Source: Globodera rostochiensis
Taxonomy: Eukaryota; Nematoda; Chromadorea; Rhabditida; Heteroderidae
DNA: 64,000 nt
Direction of reading: 5' to 3'
Assembly (NCBI GenBank): GCA_018350325.1
Contig: JAEVLN010000010.1
Location: 3,038,001 to 3,102,000, forward strand
This document shows positions 19,295 to 31,948 of this stretch, piece by piece; positions within the stretch are counted from its first letter, which is position 1, and each line of letters begins with the position of its first letter. Made by a program: the position numbers and the translations under genes. A model generated the notes under the pieces. The model did not search any database. It saw only the letters and a program-made list of their open reading frames with translations, and had not been told where the DNA came from.

Positions 19295-19706
19295 TATATT
19301 ATTATTAGGAATAGGATTTATATGTGCCAAAAACTTGAGCATTAAAGCATGCTAACTTTTGTAATTTAGTCGAACCTCATTGAAAGTTTTTGAATTTTTG
19401 CACAAAAATGCTTCTTAATAAATCAAGTCTTCATGCTAAATTCCAAATTTTTTATGCAAATTAAAAATTTTTTACAAATTCAGCATTTTCCAGCCTGAAC
19501 GCCAACTTGGTTGCTAATTTTTGTAAAAAAGTTTTCAATGATCCGAAAAATCCAAATTTTAGCAACAATAAAGATCTTGCTCTAAACTATTTTTGTGCAA
19601 AAATTCAAAAACTTTCAATGAGGTTCGACTAAATTACAAAAATGCATGTTTAATGCTCAAGTTTTTGGCACATATATCCTATCCCTAATTATCATCTATC
19701 ACTAAT
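19293..19706. mobile_element. Fold-back (inverted-repeat) element, MITE-like
   Basis: Arms of roughly 115 bp at 19305-19408 and 19585-19692 are near-perfect reverse complements, sharing gtgccaaaaacttgagcatt and gtcgaacctcattgaaag. They flank about 170 bp of AT-rich centre. There is no coding capacity. A clean target-site duplication could not be picked out. It sits between the last hypothetical exon and the hAT relic. Confidence 0.8.
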
Positions 19707-19770
19707 TCCAAAAAATGTTATTTTTTTTTAAAACAAAGAAAAAAAAAATTCATGAAAAACAAAATTCGTA

Positions 19771-20333
19771 ATGAGTTCTATTATTTGGCAAATAGGCTTA
19801 TTTAACAAGTTGCCTGCCGGAAAGGCTGAGTGTATTAAATGCAAAAATAAAAACAAGCGAAGTATGCGTTTGAGAGAAACAATGGCAGCCTCTAATCCCT
19901 CACGGCTTATCTTTTTTCAAAACTTCATAAAAACTCTGTATATGTTGAAAAGTACAACAAATTTGTTGAAAAGGTTTCATCAAATAAGACAGAAATCGGT
20001 TGGGTCTTTTTTATTTTCATTTATAAAAGCTCATTTAAGGGGGTTCACAAAGCAATGATGTCGAAAAAGAGTTGTGTGAATTTCTCAGTATGGAATGTGA
20101 AAAATCGCGTGCTGATCCGCTCGAAGCATGGAGGAAAATTTCACCTCAGTTCCCTATCTTGTCAAAAATTGCGCGAAAGTTTTTGACAGCACCAGCCACA
20201 ATGTCCCAAGCGAAGCAACATTTAAAGTTGCAAGGATATTTATGATTATCGTCGGTCGCAATTGAAACCCGAAACGGCAGCGATGCTTATTTTTTTGAAC
20301 AAAAGCCTACCCGAAATCAATTATAAATATTAG
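19771..20333 (+). pseudogene. Decayed hAT-family transposase
   Basis: The 5' part encodes a BED-finger-like start (IWQIGLFNKLPAGKAECIKC). About 150 bp later a frame reads DPLEAWRKISPQFPILSKIA and then RKFLTAPATMSQAKQ, the hAT C-terminal dimerisation signature. The tail ([20 protein letters not shown]) lies in a different frame. The catalytic core between the two ends is missing and there is at least one frameshift and one in-frame stop, so this is a relic. No terminal repeats or target duplication bounding it were identified. Confidence 0.7.
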
Positions 20334-20465
20334 TCAAGATATATGGAATTATTGTTAAATTTGTTGAAAATGAAGTAATTTTTACATTGTTCAATATTTT
20401 AGTAAGTGTTTTATTAAAAATACTTTGAATTTCGATATTTGAGCGTGAAAAAAAAATATTAAAAA

Positions 20466-20625
20466 ACCCTTGCCCGTGTACGGACGGACCCCGTGTCTTT
20501 GCAAAACACGGGGTTACACGGGGTCACGGGGTACACGGGGTTTTAGCCCGTGTAGCCCTTGCCCGTGTAGGTCGGTAACCCTTGCCCGTAGCCCTTGCCC
20601 GTAGCCCTTGCCCGTGTCATTTGAA
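20466..20625. repeat. GC-rich degenerate short repeats
   Basis: A GC island in AT-rich DNA is made of degenerate units such as cccttgcccgtag, cccttgcccgtgt and acacggggt. It lies just downstream of the hAT relic. Its outer edge reads ctctaat; its reverse complement, ttagagatcggaattttc, resembles sequence at 17113. Confidence 0.7.
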
Positions 20626-20640
20626 AATTCCGATCTCTAA

Positions 20641-23600
20641 TATAAATAACCAAATCAGCAAAATTCCTCGCTATTTTAAGCGACAATAATTGAAAGAAAG
20701 ATTTTACAATAAAATATTAAAATTCAATCTTTTTCGAAAGAATTATTTAAATATAATGCTATAATATCATCAGTGAAATTTGTAAAAAAAAAATTATATT
20801 TTATTTTGAAATTAAATTCGTTTTTACCTAGAACCAGCGACAGATTAGCGACTTCCAATACGTTTTAATTTAACTTTTTATTTTTATAAATTTGCGTTTA
20901 AGTTTAAACCGCACATCACAAGATAATGTTGACCAGAAAATTGTTTTCAATTTGAGAATAAAGTCAGCCCAACATAAAATTGTTTATCGCGCCGATCAGA
21001 TCATGAACAAAAATAGCCCGAATTCACAACCATATTTGCAAGAATGATAAATTACTAAACTAGTATCTGCGCGAACTTTTTTCCTCTCTAGTGGAATTAT
21101 TTGCAATTTTACTTTTAGCCAAAAATTCGTCACCTTTGAAAGATGAGAAAATTCCAAAATTTGACTTTTGAAAGATAAATTTTGTTGACAATTTAAAGTT
21201 TATTTTATTTTTTTCTTACAATTATAGGTGTCACAAAGTGATCTGATCAGTCGATTCTCCGCTTTTTTCTACCATCACCAGTGATATTATTAATGTCACC
21301 TTAACTACACCCCCCAACAAAAGGAGAAAATTCAGTTGGGGACGGAAGTAAAAACGTAAAATGTTTCTGATTTATTGCGGTTGATCGGGTGATCAAAACA
21401 AGAAAGGCCAGTCGGAGAAGGATGAACTGGAAATGGCTACCAAATCATCTGATCCAATTAGGCGTTTCCATTCACATTTTGTATTTTTAATTTTGCTCAG
21501 TTATATCACCGCCACCCAACAAAACAAAACAAAAAAACATTTATAAAATTGTGGAATTTAAGCAAGTGTTACTTGTATTTATAGGTATAGTGATTTACGT
21601 CGAAAATTGTTTTTTGATCAGCAAAAAAATTAGTCGTTTAAATACCCAAAAATAGTGTCATATATTTTAGTTCCGTATTTGATTACAATAAGTAATCGTC
21701 CGAGCCAAAGGGCCCTATTAATTTATTATTTAATTGTGATGTCCAAAACTCAATGATTTTTATTCCGAAAACTCAGTACCGACGAGTCTCTCGTTAAAAA
21801 TTCAGCAATTTGTTATTTTTATAATCAAAAAATGAAAATTAATTCAATCAAATTGACATATTGCAAATCAGCCCAGTAAAAAAATTTGACATCAATTTAA
21901 TTTTCTAAATTCAAATGTTAATGGTTGGTTAGTTATTTGCGATCTACCCATTTAAACGACAAAAATTGCATACTTTGACATACTCAATTTTACTTTTATT
22001 CAACCGAGCATGCCTTTCAGTGTTTTTGGGTAACTAACTGATCAGAAGATCAGGATCTTTTTAATTTTATCAAACCCAAATTAAATTAGTAAAGAAATAC
22101 ACGTGCTCAAAAGTGGGTTTTCGAACCTACGATATTTAAACCGTGGGTAGCAAGCAGCTTTGCCCCTGAGTAAGTATTCTCACCAGAGATGAAGCGGGTT
22201 TGTTTTTTCCCCCTTTTCTTCCATACTCTGCTTCTTTTGACATCAAAAAAAATTAATCTAAATGCATTAAACAAGAAATTTGATAAATGACTTATTTGGG
22301 ATTTTTGAATATTTTAAATTTTTTTAATTTTGAAATCACCTATTTTTTCAAAATTTGAAATTCAATAAATAAATTTAATCTTAGCGTGACATTTTAGTTG
22401 TTGTCAGAAATAATGATCGTAATTTATAAGAAAAAACATACAATCATTTACGTCAACATTCACTTAAATATTTTTAGTGTCAAGGTCTGCTGAATTTAAA
22501 CCGATTTCGAATGCAAACTGCAAAGTTTTTTTAAATTTATTGATTAGTTTATAAATGTTAAAAAAATTTTTTGGATAATTTAAAACTATTATGAAAGATA
22601 AATTTTTTGTTTTATGCCTTGGTTTCACCCAGCTAGAAAATGCTGCAACCGCAAAATTTTTAAACTGTTAAAATCATTTTTAACGCAATTAGAGCACCTT
22701 TTGTGGTTTAGTGGAAAGAGCAATGCCCTAAAGATTTTTACTTCTCCCAAAATTCTACTACAAAAATTGGCGTTTCGCTACTCTCAAAAATACCAAAACA
22801 AATAATAAAACCAATTTTTTTTTTGTTTATTGAGCTTTTAGAGCTTAAAAAAACCGCCTTATTATTAATTAATTTTAAAAATAATTTCCATAAAAATTCG
22901 TCAATTTTCGTGCAAAAAATGTGAAGGACAACATTTTTGCGACGTAGTCGGGATCATCTATTTAATTAACTTGAACGTCACTTGCGTGAATCAAAAAAAA
23001 GTGCATTAAATTCTTTTACATTTTTGGAAATTTTTTGGGTGGCGTTCGACGAACCGTTGTAATTGAACAAAAATCTCCCGAGGGTGGAAGGTCGGTTAAA
23101 TTTTTGCAAATTTTGGAATTTTGGTCAGTGTAAACCCCGAGGGGCTACGCCTTAGTAACATATAGTATCACTCCATACTCGTTCAAATTCACGTGTTCTC
23201 TTTAATTTATCACCTGGGATTAGCTGAGTGAGTACCAAAATTTAAAATGTTTTGAGAAGCAATTATAATAGGCTCGATTTGTTGACCTGATCTGATCCTC
23301 ATCTTAATGATTATGATTATAAATATGTTTTTATTCTTTGTCGCGAATTAGATTGTTTAATGTTGATCAGTCCGGAAACTCAAATTATATTTAAAAAATT
23401 TAAATGTTAAATTATAAAGTAATTTTAAATTTATCGCAGATTTTCTTTTTCTGATAAATGATTCCATTCCCAATCAGCATTTCTGAATTGTCTACTTCAC
23501 AAAAACTTCAGACTTTTGATCTCTAGTTATGGTTGGTGTCTCAAGGTTCGCTGAGACTCAATTGTCCAGCTCTCATGCATGATGATCATTTGAATCCCGC

Positions 23601-24812
23601 CCATTCACCCCCAATTTACATCAGCAAATTTTGTTAACTGAACAAATCTCGCGCATCGCCAAATAGGGACGAATTTGAGGGCAAAGTGGGAGGAGGCAAA
23701 TGGCCTTGGGGCAAGATTTATTGTCACTTAGAAAAAAGGTGGTAGTTTTGCCCCTCGGCGACATTCTCGCTATAAAGAAATGTTTGATCGCCCCCCGAGG
23801 TATTTCATATATAATCGAGTCAACAAGGAACATTTGTTGAATTTACTTCCCTTGATATTCAACCGCATTCAAATCAAATTTATTACCTATTTTTAATCAG
23901 CAAATAAACCACTTCTGATTTCACTAATTACCCAAAATTTCCAAAGGGCAGTTACTGAGCCCTTTATTCTTTTAAATATTTTATAAAAATATTCATAAAA
24001 TAAAAATTTCTAAAACTTTCCAACCGTTCTTGTTTCAAAGATTATTTCTCATCTCTAAAATTTTCTTAAACGCTAAAAAAATTTAAAATCGCATAAAAAA
24101 TGTTTTTAATTGTTATTAATTACTATTTTGTGATCAAAAAATCACCCAAATTCTGAGCAATTTGCCCATTCCTTGGCGATCAGCAAACGCGGTTACTCCA
24201 TTACGCTCTTACACAAAACAGATTTTCACCGTTTGATTTTGGCGAATTCCGCTCAGATCGAAAAATATAAACCCACCATGCCCACATGATGACAAACGGT
24301 GTAAATCGTGTAACAATAAAAAATTACAATTTATCTTTCCATTCTCTATTTTATTTTTTGGCAGCACAATTTATTTTTGGCGTTTTGTTTTATAGAAAGG
24401 ATGGTGAAAAATAATGTGTAACATTTTTTACAAATTTATATGTTGAAAATTTACTAAAAACTAAGATATTTTCTTAGATAATTTCCTTTTCAATTATTTG
24501 ACCTGTTTTTTTTTTCAAAAATTTGAAACTTTTGTGGATAATTAAGAACCATTTTCTAAAAAAAGTTTTCTTTCGTTTATAATTTGATTTGCTGAATTTT
24601 GCTCAAAAAATCAAACCACAAATTTCATTTCACATTTTGTGACCTCCGCAGCGCATGATGATCATTTCGACATAAACTGTTCCACCTCAAAACTGGGCGA
24701 ATTAACCCATCTCCACCGCTCCGACATTGTTATTATTATATTGGAGAAAATTTCAGATATAAATTATTAAACGGACGGACGTCAGTCACCCCCCAGCAAA
24801 AAATCGCTAATA
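20641..24812. other. Long intergenic region upstream of the Patched-related gene
   Basis: About 4.2 kb without a convincing gene. It is AT-rich with many homopolymers and an unusual number of TGATCA-like hexamers (near 20.99, 21.24, 21.38, 21.61, 22.04, 23.36, 23.58 and 24.66 kb). A minus-strand stretch around 22105-22185 has weak tRNA-like features, including a GGTTCGAA B-box, but no pairing acceptor stem. The open frames at 22614, 23621 and 24782 have low-complexity or shadow character. Confidence 0.5.
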
Positions 24813-27800
24813 ATGGGCATTTTTCGACACGCAAAAACTGTGCCGATTTTCCCAATTTCGTCCGCGGACCTGAAGGGCAATGAAGGTGAGCAAATAATTG
24901 GTTCCAATTTTCGAAATCTTATCTTGCAAAAAATGTTGAACGTTTCCATTTTTGTGTAAAACAAAGATATGATCGAAAGAAAAATGTTCAAGGTCATACC
25001 CATAGCTTGATGATTCATTTAAAAATTAAAATTTTGCAAAAATTGCATTTTGTGTAAAACAAAAAATTTTCGGAGGAGAGCGATTTTCAAGGGCAGAGAC
25101 CAATCAGTAATTAGTATAAAACATAAAATGATGTCATTTTTATTTTATTTATAAAATAAATTTTAATTTGCTAATTTTTTTCAAACAAAATATGTAAAAC
25201 AGACATTTCAATAGTATGAGACATAAAATGATGCCATTTTTATTTATTTTAAAACTTTGCTAATTGTTTCAAACAAAATATGTAAAACAGACACATATTT
25301 TTTTATTTAAATTTTAATAATTGAATAATCAAATTTCAGTTTCTCTTCCGCAAAGATGCAAAAAGGATGACTTTTCGGACCTGGTCCAAAGCTATGTTCG
25401 ACGGGCCTACAACCGTTGGGCCCATTTTGTGGTGGCTCACACGTGGAAGATTGTGATCATGTGCATCATTGCTTCCGCAATTTGTGGTGTGAAAATGTTG
25501 AAAACAAAGTGCGTGGCCATAAAAATAATACAAATTTGAAATATCATTATAAATTTTTGATTTTATGAATATAAATGTAAATAATTAAAAAAATTCAAAA
25601 CAGGGTAAAGAATCAAATCACCGGCTACACTCCGTACGGTTCACGCTCATTGTACGAATTTGCGGTACAAGACGAATTCTTTGGCCAGACCGGACTTGGC
25701 GTCAAAATTTTGTTACTGATTTTGCCGAATGGTGGAAGTGACAATTTGCTGACTTTAGACTCCCTTCGTGAAGTCGTTGAGGTGGGTGGACATTTCGCCA
25801 CATAAAAAATATTTTTTTACTATATAAATATATTGATATTGAAATATATTTTTTTTAATTTAAAAATTTTGAAAATTTTATACCCAAAGAAAGTTAAAAA
25901 TGTCGTTTGATTTTTAAAATTTGTTTAGGTCGATAACCTCGTCAGGCACAATTTGACCTTCTACAACCAAAAACATGACCGGGACGAATCATTTTCCATG
26001 ATTTGCCACTTTTATTGCAACGTCAGCGAGCCCGTCCAGTTGTTTTATGTTAGTTTTAGAAATTATTTTGCGAATATTCAGAACAAAAATTACTTTTGAA
26101 TTTAAATTTAAATATATTTTCAGACTGGTTTTCTTGACCAACACGATCGGGCAATGAAAAATGAGCCGCTGAATGATCGGATCAAACTTGACTACCCATT
26201 TTCACTGATCATGGGGCGAAAAGTCAATTTGCAGGTTAATTTAATTTAATATTTGTTTAATATAAAAGTATTTTTAAGCCGAATTTCTATGGAGTCCACA
26301 TTTCGAAGACGAACAAGCCCAAATTTGGAAATATGGACAAAATTGAGGCCATCGTGATTCGGTACAGAGCGGAAAAGATCAAAGGGTAAGTTATTTTAAT
26401 AGATAATATTTATTTTTAAATTACTGACACGTAAATTTTATTTGTAGTTGCTTAATTTTTCGTTTTTTTTAGATGGAGCGATGACGAAATAAGGTTAAAT
26501 TGTTAATTAATTTACATTTCAATTTAAATTACTCTTAAATTTTAGTGAATATGAAAATACGATCAGCAGTTACTTCGAAAAGTAATACATATTCGAATTG
26601 AATATTTGATAATTTTATATTTTTTATTAGGAATTACGCCAGCAAAAACCTTCGCGTTCTCGTCATGACGAGCAGGTCAAATGAATAAATAATTAATGAT
26701 TGCAATTATAAAATTAAAAATAAAAGTCAAAAAATTTAAGTTATTTAATTTTTAAAGAAAAAATAAAAGAAATATTTCAAATGAAAAAAATACAATTTTC
26801 AATTTTTTTTAGCAATGTCCAAGAGGAGATCAATCGGACGGGTGACATTTTGCGATCTTACATCGGAATGGGTGTCGCAGTGATGATAGTGTGTTCGATG
26901 CTGACCACATCGATGTCCAGCTCTTTCATGCGACAATTTTCGATTTATCGAGTAAACAAAAAAATATTTTTGCTCAAATTTTAATTAAATTTGTTATTAA
27001 TTTGCAGCTTCCGGTTGCTGTTTTTGCCTGCATTTGCCCATTTATGGCTTGTGCAACGGCATTGGGCTCATTATTCTTTTTGGGCCTTCGAAATGGCTCC
27101 ATTCTTGGAGTCACACCGTTTCTGATCATCGCAATCGGTAAATGATTTAAACGTTGCAGAATGTTTTTGAATTATTGAAAAATTATTAATTTTATCTGTT
27201 TAAAAATTTTTCAGGAATTGATGACGCATTTTTGACAATCCATTCCTGGCAATTGACCATAAAAAAGAAGCGAAAAAGTGGAGAATTGAAAATTCCATCA
27301 AATTCAAAATCATTGGACAAACTTCTTGCTGAACTGCTTGCTGAGGTATTCTACAAAATTTTGATTTTTTTGGTAATATTTTTTTTTCAGGTCTTGGAAG
27401 AAACTGGACCGGCAATTCTGATCTCGGCACTCACCAACATCACATCAGACTTGGTCGGAATGTGGACAGGCTCACCCGAAATCACTTTGCTGTGCATCGG
27501 CAACATTGCATCCGTGCGTAATATTAAATTAAATATTAAAGTTATTAAATATTCATTAAAAATAATAATTGAATGATTTAATAATATTAACCTTTTAGAT
27601 CGCCCTTGATTTCTTCTACCAGATTACGCTGTTCACTGCAGGTAAATTAATTTAAATAATAACTTAAATTTGTAAACATTTATCATTTTAGTGCTGATCA
27701 TTTGCGCACGATGGGAGTTCAAAGCTGAATTGAATGCCATTGAAAACAACAACAGCAGCAACTCACTCAGTGCAAATGGTACCATCGCTTCGGCAGATTC

Positions 27801-30463
27801 AAATTCAGCTGAACACAATGCCACAAGTTTTCGCTCAAATTTCATTGCGTCATTTGAACGGGTAGCAAACGGGTACATCAAAATTGTGTGCAACCTTTTT
27901 GCTTCAATGTTTATTGTCGCAATTTCTGCAGTGTTTTTCGTCATTTGTTTTAAGGTATTTATTTGATAAAACATAATTAATGTTTGCAAATAAATCATTT
28001 ATTTTTTATTAAATAAATAATTTTGATTTTCTAAATTAATTTTTTTTTTAGGCGGTCCTCGGCTTCGAAATTAATTTGACGATGGTCAAATTGTTCCCGC
28101 CAGACTCGCTTTTGTTGGAAGTGGACAATTATCGTGAAGAAAAAGTGAAATTTACTTTAAATAAATGATTTCAAACACCCATCAGACCCAATTCAAATAT
28201 TTTAAAATACAAATTTTACTTTATTATAATTTTAGCTGATGCCATTCTACACAATGGCACAAATTTTCGTGAACAATCCGGGAGATTTATCCAATGCAAC
28301 GAGGAGGCACAAATTGAACGAGCTCATCGTCGAAATGGAACATTTGTAAAATTTATCGTTGTATTAAATTAAAAAATTATTTTTGTTATTAAACCTTTAA
28401 ATTGAACTCTAAAGAAATTAAACTTAATTTATAGCGATGTCTTTTAATAATATGTGTTAATTTTTGCTTTTTTCAGGCCTTTTGCTTACCCCAGTGAAAG
28501 CAGCATTTACTTCCCGCGCGCTTTTGAAGCGTTTGAATCATTTTCGCCGGACGATGAACAACAACAAATTGATCAGCAGGAGCCGGCTGAGGAGGAGCCG
28601 TCGTCGGGCAACAACAATTCAAATTCGACAAAGGCACTTTCGTTGATCAGCGAGTCGGAGGAGCGCTTCGAAATGGACGAGTTCGAAGACTGTAAGCGAA
28701 GATTATTGAAGTCTTTGGGAATTTAAAAAAAAAAATAATGAAAAAGGTTTTATATTAATTTTCATCAAAACGTTTTCAGTTCTGAACTGGCCCGAGTACA
28801 ACCAGTACCGCGGGTTGGTCAAATCGCACAAAAATGGCACCAAAACGGTGGTGGACTCGTTCATGGCCATTGTCACCTACCATGGAATGGAGCTCAAGGA
28901 GTGGTATGAACGGGCGGTGATGATGCAACATTGGAGACGGGTGACCGAAAAATATGTGAAGGAGTTCAACGTGTCCGTACTGCATGACGACGGTCTGTTC
29001 CTGGACCTGCTCGAAAATATGGTGAGAGATTTTGAAAATTTATTAATAAATTAATAATATTTTAAAAATTATTTTAGCCAACTGACATTTGGCAATCCGC
29101 CGTGGGCACGCTGGTGTGCATGTCCGTCATTTGCGCAGTTTTCATGAATTTCAATCCGTTTGTTGTGGTTGTGACCAGCATCGTTATTGCCTCCATTCTT
29201 ATTGGTTAATCAATTTATTTGAATTTTGTAAAAAAATTCAATTATTTTCAGAGACACTTGGCATCATGGCTTTAACGGGAATGTCAATAGTGAGTTTTAG
29301 TTTAAAATTTAATTTATAATTTGTAAATATAACTCCTGCTTACAATTATAATTATTTAAATTATTGAATGTATCAATTTGTATTTATTCAATTTGCAGGA
29401 CCCAGTGGTAATGGCGGCTGTGATCATTTCTATGGGCTTCAGTGTGGACATTCCGGCCCACGTCTCATACCATTTCCACATCGCAAAATGGTCTGAGGAC
29501 GGTCAACGACAACGGACCATCGAAGAGCGTGTTCGGATGGCATTTGCCGCCGTCGGTTTCCCCGCAGTACAAGCATCGACTTGTAAGCACTGACGGAATG
29601 CCAAAAATAAAAATGAATTAACCTGAGGTTTTAGAGAAAAGAGAAAAATTGCGAGAATTTTTTATTTGTTTTATTCTTCAGCGTTTCATTGATTTTAAAT
29701 CGTGCTGGGTCGTTTCGTAAAAACTGCAAATTGGGCGCTTTTCAAAAGTTTTTTTGTTATAACTTCTTTCAAAGCTAACCAAATCAAACATTATTGATAC
29801 CATTCGAAAGCATGCAATGAGTAGAAGCTTACAAAGGCAAAAGCTAGTGATTGGCCAATTTCAAAAAAGTTATGGCCAGAAAACGCTTTTTTAGCCACAA
29901 TTGGCCTTTAATGTTTGGCCAATAGCTTCGCTTTTGCTTGCTAATAGCTTCTCCTCCTCCTAAGCTTTCGAATAATACTAAAATTGCTTGATTTGGTTAG
30001 CTTTGAAAGAAGTTATAACAAAAAACTTTTGAAAAGCGCCCCATTTGCAGTTTTTACGAAACGCCCGTGCTTGCAGTTTTTACGAAACGACCTAGCACCA
30101 TTTTAAATGAAATCATTCTTTTAGGCTTAACAAACAAAACCTATAAATTTTTCAATTTTTTTACAAAAGTAAACAGAAAATGCCAACAAAATTATATAAT
30201 TTTTTTAATAAAAATTATATTTTAAATTTGCAATATTTAGGTACAAACATTTGCATAATGTGTCTACTCATCGTCCCAGTGTATATGGCACAAGTAAATA
30301 TTTAAAAATAGGTTTTATATTTTTAAAATAAATTTTTAAGGTCTTTGTTCGGATACTTTGCACATGTATCACACTGTGCACCATCCATTCATTGTGCCTC
30401 CTTCCAGCGCTGTTCAATCTGTTGGGCACATTGGAAGCCTTTTTATGTTCAAAATATTCTTAA
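24813..30463 (+). CDS. Patched-related protein with sterol-sensing domain
   Basis: Multi-pass membrane protein of the PTR/RND superfamily, which in nematodes acts in cuticle, moulting and lipid or sterol handling. The first exon (MGIFRHAKTVPIF) ends at 24885 and joins VSLPQRCKKDDFSDL in phase. The first membrane span is WKIVIMCIIASAICGV. An extracellular loop follows (TGYTPYGSRSLYEFA). The sterol-sensing block has VAVMIVCSMLTTSM, VFACICPFMACATALG, GIDDAFLTIHSW and GPAILISALTNITSDLVG. A second loop follows, then a C-terminal span group with CMSVICAVFMNF, MGFSVDIPAHVSYHFH and LCLLPALFNLLG before a TAA at 30461. About 20 short introns fit GT-AG. I do not assign a specific ptr number. Confidence 0.92.
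29701..30099. mobile_element. Fold-back MITE in a Patched-related intron (MULE-like)
   Basis: A 399-bp element has terminal inverted repeats over 100 bp long, sharing gtcgtttcgtaaaaactgca and ataacttctttcaaagctaa. It is flanked by a perfect 9-bp direct repeat ATTTTAAAT at 29692-29700 and 30100-30108. Long inverted repeats with a 9-bp target duplication are typical of Mutator-like elements. It lies in the intron between the exons ending QAST and starting CTNICIMC. Confidence 0.8.
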
Positions 30464-31366
30464 TTATATAAATAATTATTTAATTTTATGTCTTTTTTAT
30501 TTTGTTATTTTGTGAGCTTTTAAATTTGAATAAAATAATTTAGAATCATTTTCTCAGTGGGTTCGTTCAACTTTTTCTCACCAAATATCAATTATTATTT
30601 TTATTTGACCAAAAAACCGCGCCTTCAAAAAGTTAGGCGTGCCATTGGGCAGGCACTGACTATAAAACTCCTTGAAGAAAAAAACAATTAAAAATAACAA
30701 ATTCGATAATTGAGATACCTCAGGGAGTAGTCACGGCGGCTGCTTTTTACCAAATAGATTATTAATAATGGTGTTAAAATTTAAAAAAAGTTCCCATCCC
30801 GTGTGTCGCGTACCCGTGTTTTTGGCGTTTTGTGTCCTGTTTTTTTTTAAAGTTGTTCCGTGTCTCGTAGCCCGTTTTTTGAGCAATGGAATAGCCCATC
30901 CCTGTGTTTTCTTGGTCTTTAGTTCCAACATTCCACTGTTTCATGTTTCCATGCATATTTTTAAAATTATCATATCTATATTATTTATGAATTTCGAAAA
31001 ATTTATGGGCTACATACAATAGCGGGGAAGCGCAATGAAATCGGGGATGATGATAACCGGGGATTGATCGGGGAAGGAATTCGATGGCATCAAACGGGGA
31101 AGGCTCATCATCCATCACCCATTGGGCAGGCAAAATGGCTCAAACGACACCCCCAAACAAGACATAGACGCTTGCCAGTCCTTGAAAAGTTATGTAAATA
31201 AAAAAAAATGTTTTTGTGTGTACCATGGACGATCGGCAATGCCATGGTGAAGAGGAAAGTCACACGAGTTCCTTGAAAATTTTTTTAATAAGATTTTAAA
31301 TTGACGATAGTGAATGTTACTAGAGACCGGACAAACCGATTTCAGGATCTGAATCCCGCCCAAATC
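30464..31366. repeat. Intergenic region with degenerate GC-rich repeats
   Basis: No supported gene. At 30795-30920 there is a patch of cccgtgt-type words resembling the one at 20.5 kb. At 31020-31105 there is a patch of gggga-type words (atcgggga, accgggga, aacgggga). Two short related segments, ccattgggcaggca at about 30640 and 31118, suggest local duplication. The open frames over these patches are repeat translations. Confidence 0.5.
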
Positions 31367-31948
31367 TCAAACCACAAAAGCGGGATCCCGAATTAAATTT
31401 CGGGATGCCGAGAAAAAATTTCGACCTCCGTCAGTGGTTGCCGGTTCCATCGTAGTGGTGATGGTGGTGGTGGTGGTGATGGTGGTCGTCGTCGTCGGTG
31501 GCACAAATGGCGCTTTGGGCGCAAAATGTTCGTTGCTCATTTTCTTATCCTTTTCGCCGATCACGCAAGGATCGCAGGTTATGTTAATCTTGCCGTTGAC
31601 GAATATTTTGTGGCAATCAATTTGACCCTTCTCCGTTGGGCTCGAAAAGGTGCAATAGTATCTCGTAAACCAGTAGCCCTATGCAAAAATGTACTGTACG
31701 ACTATAAAAAACAATTCTCGTACATTTAAGGTGCAATTGATTGCAAAACAATGGTTTTTCTTTTCACGACAATAGATTTGCTCGGGATTTGGTTTCTCAC
31801 CCTCATTGACTCGGTCGCTGCGGCATAACAGTGCTATTGATATTATTTTAAACAAAAATGCTTTGAACATTATATTTTATTACTTACCGCCGTCACAAGT
31901 GATGAGCGGCAGCAGCATGAAGATGGCGACCAGTGGAAGGAATTCCAT
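31367..31948 (-). CDS. Secreted Cys-rich protein with Thr-rich tail
   Basis: Three exons. The ATG at 31948 opens a signal peptide (MEFLPLVAIFMLLPLITC). Exon 2 carries LLCRSDRVNEGEKPN, YCREKKNHC and INCTLN. Exon 3 begins GYWFTRYYCTF and continues with GQIDCHKIFVNG and NITCDPCVIGEKD. A low-complexity Thr tract (TTTTTITTTTTITTT) and a tail ending LIRDPAFVV follow. The cysteine spacing suggests a small disulfide domain, and the Thr tract could carry O-glycans or act as a stalk. INCT is a possible N-glycosylation site. The family is not recognised. Confidence 0.7.

Noticed and set aside
17113..20641. One large hAT transposon bounded by ttagagatc at 17113 and its complement at 20641
   Set aside because: The ends look alike, but no 8-bp target duplication flanks them and the intervening exons do not form a hAT transposase.
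22105..22185. tRNA-like sequence on the minus strand
   Set aside because: It has a D-arm-like string and a GGTTCGAA B-box, but the acceptor ends do not pair and no clear anticodon loop is formed; at best a decayed tRNA or SINE head.
22690..22760. A-box-like string ggtttagtggaaagagc
   Set aside because: There is no matching B-box or cloverleaf downstream.
23621..23833. 70-aa minus-strand frame at 23.6 kb
   Set aside because: It has no domain, no coding-like exon borders and no neighbours on the strand; judged chance.
30768..31022. Hydrophobic 84-aa frame at 30.8 kb
   Set aside because: It translates degenerate GC-rich repeats and T-rich runs, with no signal of selection or splicing.
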